In this document: positions 13,872 through 16,647 of the stretch, piece by piece
Layout of the letters: every line of letters begins with the position of its first letter
Position numbering within the stretch: position 1 is the stretch's first letter
Assembly (NCBI GenBank): GCA_003516765.1
Contig: DPCD01000199.1
Coordinates: 1-16,647, forward strand
DNA length: 16,647 nucleotides
DNA from: Clostridiales bacterium
GTDB lineage: Bacteria > Bacillota > Clostridia > Oscillospirales > Oscillospiraceae
Direction: 5' to 3'
Position numbers and translations under genes: made by a program
Notes under the pieces: model-generated
What the model was told of the DNA's origin: nothing
Seen by the model: the letters and a program-made list of their open reading frames with translations, nothing else
The model's database searches: none

Positions 13872-14369
13872 ATGGACGACATTGCCATGATGCGCGAGGC
13901 GCTCGCGCTTGCACAGGCTGCGGCGGACGACGGCGAGGTGCCGGTCGGCTGCGTCGTTGCCATGCCGGACGGGCGCATTGTCGGGCGCGGGCGAAACCGC
14001 CGGGAGAAGGGGCACTCTGCCCTTGCCCACGCGGAGCTTGAGGCAATCGGCGAGGCATGCCGGACGCTCGGCGGCTGGCGGCTGTGGCAGTGTACGCTCT
14101 ATGTGACATTGGAGCCATGCTGCATGTGCGCGGGGGCAATCACCGGCGCGCAGATTCCGCGCGTGGTCTACGGTGCAAAGGACCCCAAAATGGGAGCCGG
14201 CGGATCGCTGGTCAATCTTCTGTGTCTTCCGGGGTGTTTTCGCCCCGCGGTAACAACCGGCGTTCTCGAAGGGGAGTGCCAGGCACTTTTGCAGACCTTT
14301 TTCCGCTCGCTTCGCGAAAGAAAGAAACTGTTGCGCGAATCAACGAGAGGTGAGGAGTTTGAGCTATAA
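13872..14369 (+). CDS. tadA: tRNA adenosine-34 deaminase TadA
   Basis: This essential zinc enzyme converts wobble A34 to inosine in tRNA-Arg(ACG). The 165-residue protein has the cytidine/deoxycytidylate deaminase zinc motif: HAE with H53 and E55 (catalytic proton shuttle), and PCCMCAGAI (residues 82-90) with C83 and C86. PVGCVV upstream and a family-typical GAKDPKMGAGGSLVNLL segment complete the active-site surroundings. A GGGAGAATGT stretch precedes the ATG. It is the first gene of an operon with degV and rsmG, and its end overlaps the start of degV. Confidence 0.95.
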   Translation: MDDIAMMREALALAQAAADDGEVPVGCVVAMPDGRIVGRGRNRREKGHSALAHAELEAIGEACRTLGGWRLWQCTLYVTLEPCCMCAGAITGAQIPRVVYGAKDPKMGAGGSLVNLLCLPGCFRPAVTTGVLEGECQALLQTFFRSLRERKKLLRESTRGEEFEL

Positions 14370-15204
14370 AATTACATCCGATTCCACCTGCGATTTAAGC
14401 CCTGAGCAGATTGGGCGCTATTCCATCGGCATTCTGCCGCTGTATGTCCAGCTGGGAGACAGGACTTATCAGGACGGCGTCGATATTTTCCCCGACGATA
14501 TTTACGAGCACATCGCAGCCGGCGGCGCGCTGGCAACCACGGCGGCAGTGAATCTGTCCGACTACGTGCGTGTATTTTCTGCGCTGTCCCGCAAGTATGA
14601 TTTCGTCATCCACATCTGCATCTCGCAGGAGTTTTCCTGCTGCTATCAGAATGCGTGCCTTGCCGCGGCAGAGTATGAGAACGTCTACGTCATCGACTCG
14701 CGCAATCTCTCAACCGGGCACGGGCTTGTCGTTCTCGAGGCGGTCCGGTGCGCAGAAGAAGGCATGGAGCCTTCGCGCATTGTCGAGCATTTGCAGGAAT
14801 GCACCGCCCGTGTGGATGCCAGCTTTATTTTAAGCCGCCTCGACTACATGCAAAAGGGCGGCAGATGCTCGTCGGTTGCGGTACTGGGCGCGAATCTTTT
14901 AAAGCTCCGCCCGGCAATCGAGGTCAAAGACGGCAGGATGGGCGTCTGCAAAAAATACCGCGGCACGTTTGAAGCCTGCGTCAAGGCGTATATCAAAGAC
15001 CGCCTGCAAGGCAAGACCCAGCTCGATCTGCGCCGCGTGTTCATCACCCACTCCGGCGTGCCGGACGAAATCATCGAAACGGCAAAAGCTGCCGTTTTAA
15101 GCTATCAGAATTTTGAGGAAATCTGCGTCACGCGCGCCGGCTGCACGGTATCCAGCCACTGCGGACCCGGCACGATCGGCGTTCTGTTCCTGCAGGAAAG
15201 GTAA
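14359..15204 (+). CDS. DegV family fatty-acid-binding protein
   Basis: DegV proteins bind a single fatty acid. In Firmicutes, FakB members present fatty acids to the kinase FakA, but no fakA is in the window. The protein is 281 residues, the normal length. Its N-terminal KITSDSTCDL matches the conserved family start, followed by ALATTAAVNLSDY in place of the usual serine/threonine-rich ligand loop, and by LSRLDYMQKGGRCS and RVFITHSGVPDE further on. I place the start at the TTG at 14359, because GAGGTGA lies 5 nt upstream and the family usually begins this way. A GTG at 14350 is in frame but its putative ribosome-binding site is adjacent. It overlaps tadA by 11 nt. Confidence 0.92.
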   Translation: MSYKITSDSTCDLSPEQIGRYSIGILPLYVQLGDRTYQDGVDIFPDDIYEHIAAGGALATTAAVNLSDYVRVFSALSRKYDFVIHICISQEFSCCYQNACLAAAEYENVYVIDSRNLSTGHGLVVLEAVRCAEEGMEPSRIVEHLQECTARVDASFILSRLDYMQKGGRCSSVAVLGANLLKLRPAIEVKDGRMGVCKKYRGTFEACVKAYIKDRLQGKTQLDLRRVFITHSGVPDEIIETAKAAVLSYQNFEEICVTRAGCTVSSHCGPGTIGVLFLQER

Positions 15205-15207
15205 GCC

Positions 15208-15900
15208 ATGAAAGAAACGTTAGAGCGTCTGCTCCCGAAGCTGAATCTGTCGTTGGCACCCGCGCAGCTCGATACGCTCGCGCGGTTTGGTTCGCTGCTG
15301 CTGGAAAAAAATCAGGTCATGAATCTGACCGCCATCACAGAACCCCAAAAGGTTGCCGAGCTTCATTTTTATGACTGCCTCGCGCTTCTGAACGCGGCGG
15401 ATTTCCGCGCGAAGCGCGTGGTCGACATCGGCTGCGGCGCGGGCTTTCCGGGCGTCCCGCTGAAAATTGCGGAGCCGTCAATGGCGCTGACGCTTCTGGA
15501 CTCGCTTGGAAAGCGCATGGACTGGCTGCGCGAGGTCCTGCCGGAATTGCAGGTGGAGGCGAACGTCGTCACCGCCCGCGCCGAGGAATATGTGAAAGCC
15601 TGCCGCGAAAGCTATGATATCGCGGTCTCCCGCGCTGTTGCGCGGCTCAACATTCTCTCGGAGCTGTGCCTTCCCTATGTGAAGGTCGGAGGCTGCTTTG
15701 TCGCGATGAAGGGGCAGCTAGCAGATGTCGAGCTGGACGAGGCGAAGCGCGGCATCCGGCTTCTCGGCGGGCGCGTCGAGCGCGTGTATGAATACGAGGT
15801 GGAAGACGCCATCCACCGCGCGGTCGTCATCCGTAAGGAAGCCCCCACGCCGTCCAGATATCCCCGCCCCTTTGCCAAAATCAAAAAGACGCCCTTATAA
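15208..15900 (+). CDS. rsmG: 16S rRNA (guanine-527 N7)-methyltransferase RsmG (GidB)
   Basis: RsmG methylates G527 of 16S rRNA; its loss gives low-level streptomycin resistance in other bacteria. The 230-residue protein has the Rossmann-fold SAM motif DIGCGAGFPGVPLKI (73-87), the upstream MNLTAITEP (38-46) typical of the family, the acidic TLLDSLGKRMDWL after the second strand, and SRAVARLNILSE in the catalytic half. It begins 3 nt after degV with an AGGAAAGGTAAG ribosome-binding region. Elsewhere this gene usually follows mnmG (gidA); here the two are separated and on opposite strands. Confidence 0.96.
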   Translation: MKETLERLLPKLNLSLAPAQLDTLARFGSLLLEKNQVMNLTAITEPQKVAELHFYDCLALLNAADFRAKRVVDIGCGAGFPGVPLKIAEPSMALTLLDSLGKRMDWLREVLPELQVEANVVTARAEEYVKACRESYDIAVSRAVARLNILSELCLPYVKVGGCFVAMKGQLADVELDEAKRGIRLLGGRVERVYEYEVEDAIHRAVVIRKEAPTPSRYPRPFAKIKKTPL

Positions 15901-15943
15901 AAAATGGAACCGCCCATCAGAGCTAACGTCTGATGAGCGGTTC
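15899..15943 (-). terminator. Intrinsic terminator for thiT
   Basis: GAACCGC (15907-15913) pairs with GCGGTTC (15937-15943), and ATCAGA (15916-15921) with TCTGAT (15929-15934), with a 2-nt mismatch between and a 7-nt loop. On the minus strand CCATTTTTTA follows, an efficient U-tract. In the rsmG direction only TTAT follows, so it is weaker that way but probably serves both convergent genes. Confidence 0.8.
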
Positions 15944-15980
15944 TTATCGCTCTCGGGGGGAAAGCGGGCGCCGATCGATA

Positions 15981-16541
15981 TTACTTTTTGAGGTCTTCGC
16001 CGCGCAGATATTTGCCCAGCGGCTTCTGGAGAATTGCTACGACAACCAGCGTCAGCACGAGGCCGAGAAGCAGGAAGCTGCCGTTATAGAGCGCGGAGTA
16101 GATCCACGGAGAGGTCATGGTCATGCCGAAAAATTCGTCCGGCATAGATTCTGCCCAGAACGTCGCGCCCGTGACATAGTGAACGAGAAAACGCAGGAAC
16201 GTGCCGAGGAGCGACCCCCAGTAGATGCCGTTCTTCTTGCCCTTGAACAGACCCGCGAAGCCCATCACGGCAAACGCCAGCAGATAGTCGCCGATGATCG
16301 ACTGCCAACCCGCGGAGTACGCGACATCCAGGAACAGCTGCAGCAGACCGAAGGCAAACGAGACCAGCAAGCCCGGTCCGAAGCCCCAGCGGATGCAAAA
16401 GACAAAAATCGGGAGCATGGACAGCGTCACCGAGCCGCCGTTCGGCAGCTGCCAGAGCTTGATGTAGCCCAGCACCTGCGCCAGAGCCAGCATGATGGCG
16501 CCCTCGCACAGGCAGCGGAGCGTCAGTTTGCGTTTCGTCAT
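15981..16541 (-). CDS. thiT: Thiamine ECF transporter substrate-binding subunit ThiT
   Basis: ThiT is the membrane S-component that binds thiamine and joins a shared energy-coupling module (EcfA, EcfA', EcfT, not in the window). The protein of about 186 residues has roughly six hydrophobic segments. ThiT-type features are GGSVTLSMLP (35-44), a W-SIIGDYLLAF stretch (79-90), the thiamine-pocket HYVTGATFW (121-129) and YSALYN (148-153). I chose the ATG at 16541 because GAGGTG lies 7 nt upstream; the ATG at 16556 has no ribosome-binding site and lies in the terminator U-tract. A truncated TPP riboswitch and terminator precede it, which supports the thiamine assignment. Confidence 0.95.
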   Translation of the reverse strand: MTKRKLTLRCLCEGAIMLALAQVLGYIKLWQLPNGGSVTLSMLPIFVFCIRWGFGPGLLVSFAFGLLQLFLDVAYSAGWQSIIGDYLLAFAVMGFAGLFKGKKNGIYWGSLLGTFLRFLVHYVTGATFWAESMPDEFFGMTMTSPWIYSALYNGSFLLLGLVLTLVVVAILQKPLGKYLRGEDLKK

Positions 16542-16555
16542 GGAAAAACACCTCA

Positions 16556-16600
16556 TAAAAACAAAGATGCCGCCTACAACCGGATGTGGTGTAGAGCGGC
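16556..16600 (-). terminator. Riboswitch expression-platform terminator
   Basis: On the minus strand, GCCGC (16596-16600) pairs with GCGGC (16569-16573) and the upper stem pairs TAC-CC-type bases across a short loop. It is followed by ATCTTTGTTTTT, a U-rich tract ending just before the thiT ribosome-binding site. It lies directly after the TPP aptamer, so thiamine pyrophosphate probably promotes termination here. Confidence 0.75.
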
Positions 16601-16611
16601 AGACAGTGCTT

Positions 16612-16647
16612 GTGTACGAATCAGCTTCCTACGCCGGCATTACCCGG
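16612..16647 (-). promoter_or_regulatory. TPP riboswitch (thi box), 3' part, cut by window end
   Basis: The minus-strand stretch CCGGGTAATGCCGGCGTAGG (16628-16647) followed by AAGC matches the highly conserved 3' part of the TPP aptamer (CTGGATAATGCCAGCGTAGGGAA). The 5' part lies beyond the window. It sits about 85 nt upstream of thiT. Confidence 0.9.

Overview
The window reads as chromosomal DNA from a GC-rich member of the Clostridia, most likely an Oscillospiraceae or Butyricicoccaceae-like gut anaerobe. This rests on the parA-parB-serS gene order, the divergent SerRS type, near-perfect Spo0A boxes, an ECF thiamine transporter gene behind a TPP riboswitch, short dispersed intergenic repeats and strong G/C preference at third codon positions. 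The genus is an inference. I see no phage, IS element, CRISPR array, rRNA or tRNA.

Layout. (1) 1-3765, mostly minus strand: ung, trmL, pgk and tpiA. A diverged dispersed repeat lies between pgk and tpiA. (2) 3800-8020, plus strand: parA, parB, a one-pass membrane coiled-coil protein and serS form a tight operon, followed by mscL. A second copy of the dispersed repeat follows the serS stop. (3) 8021-9592: a promoter region crowded with Spo0A-box-like sites, then an orphan histidine-kinase-like protein that lacks the phosphoacceptor His, then a hairpin-rich element of about 200 bp that seems to have split a bidirectional terminator. (4) 9593-12303, minus strand: mnmG and tatD. (5) 12403-13620: a small unknown plus-strand ORF, a possible small RNA with a strong terminator, and a minus-strand cassette of three tiny overlapping genes (zinc-ribbon protein, helical protein, sigma region 4-like HTH) with its own strong promoter. 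(6) 13705-15900, plus strand: tadA, degV, rsmG. (7) 15907-16647, minus strand: thiT, its terminator, and the end of a TPP riboswitch cut by the window edge.

How the genes fit. parAB, mnmG (gidA) and rsmG (gidB) are normally neighbours near the bacterial replication origin. Here they are present but scattered and in different orientations, so this looks like a rearranged origin-proximal region. Several genes serve translation fidelity or RNA modification (trmL, mnmG, tadA, rsmG, serS). The others cover glycolysis, uracil repair, chromosome segregation, osmotic safety and thiamine uptake.

The least explained parts are the Spo0A-box-bearing pseudo-kinase gene, the hairpin array inside the kinase/tatD terminator, the dispersed repeat with conserved stems, and the three-gene sigma-like cassette with the neighbouring small-RNA candidate.
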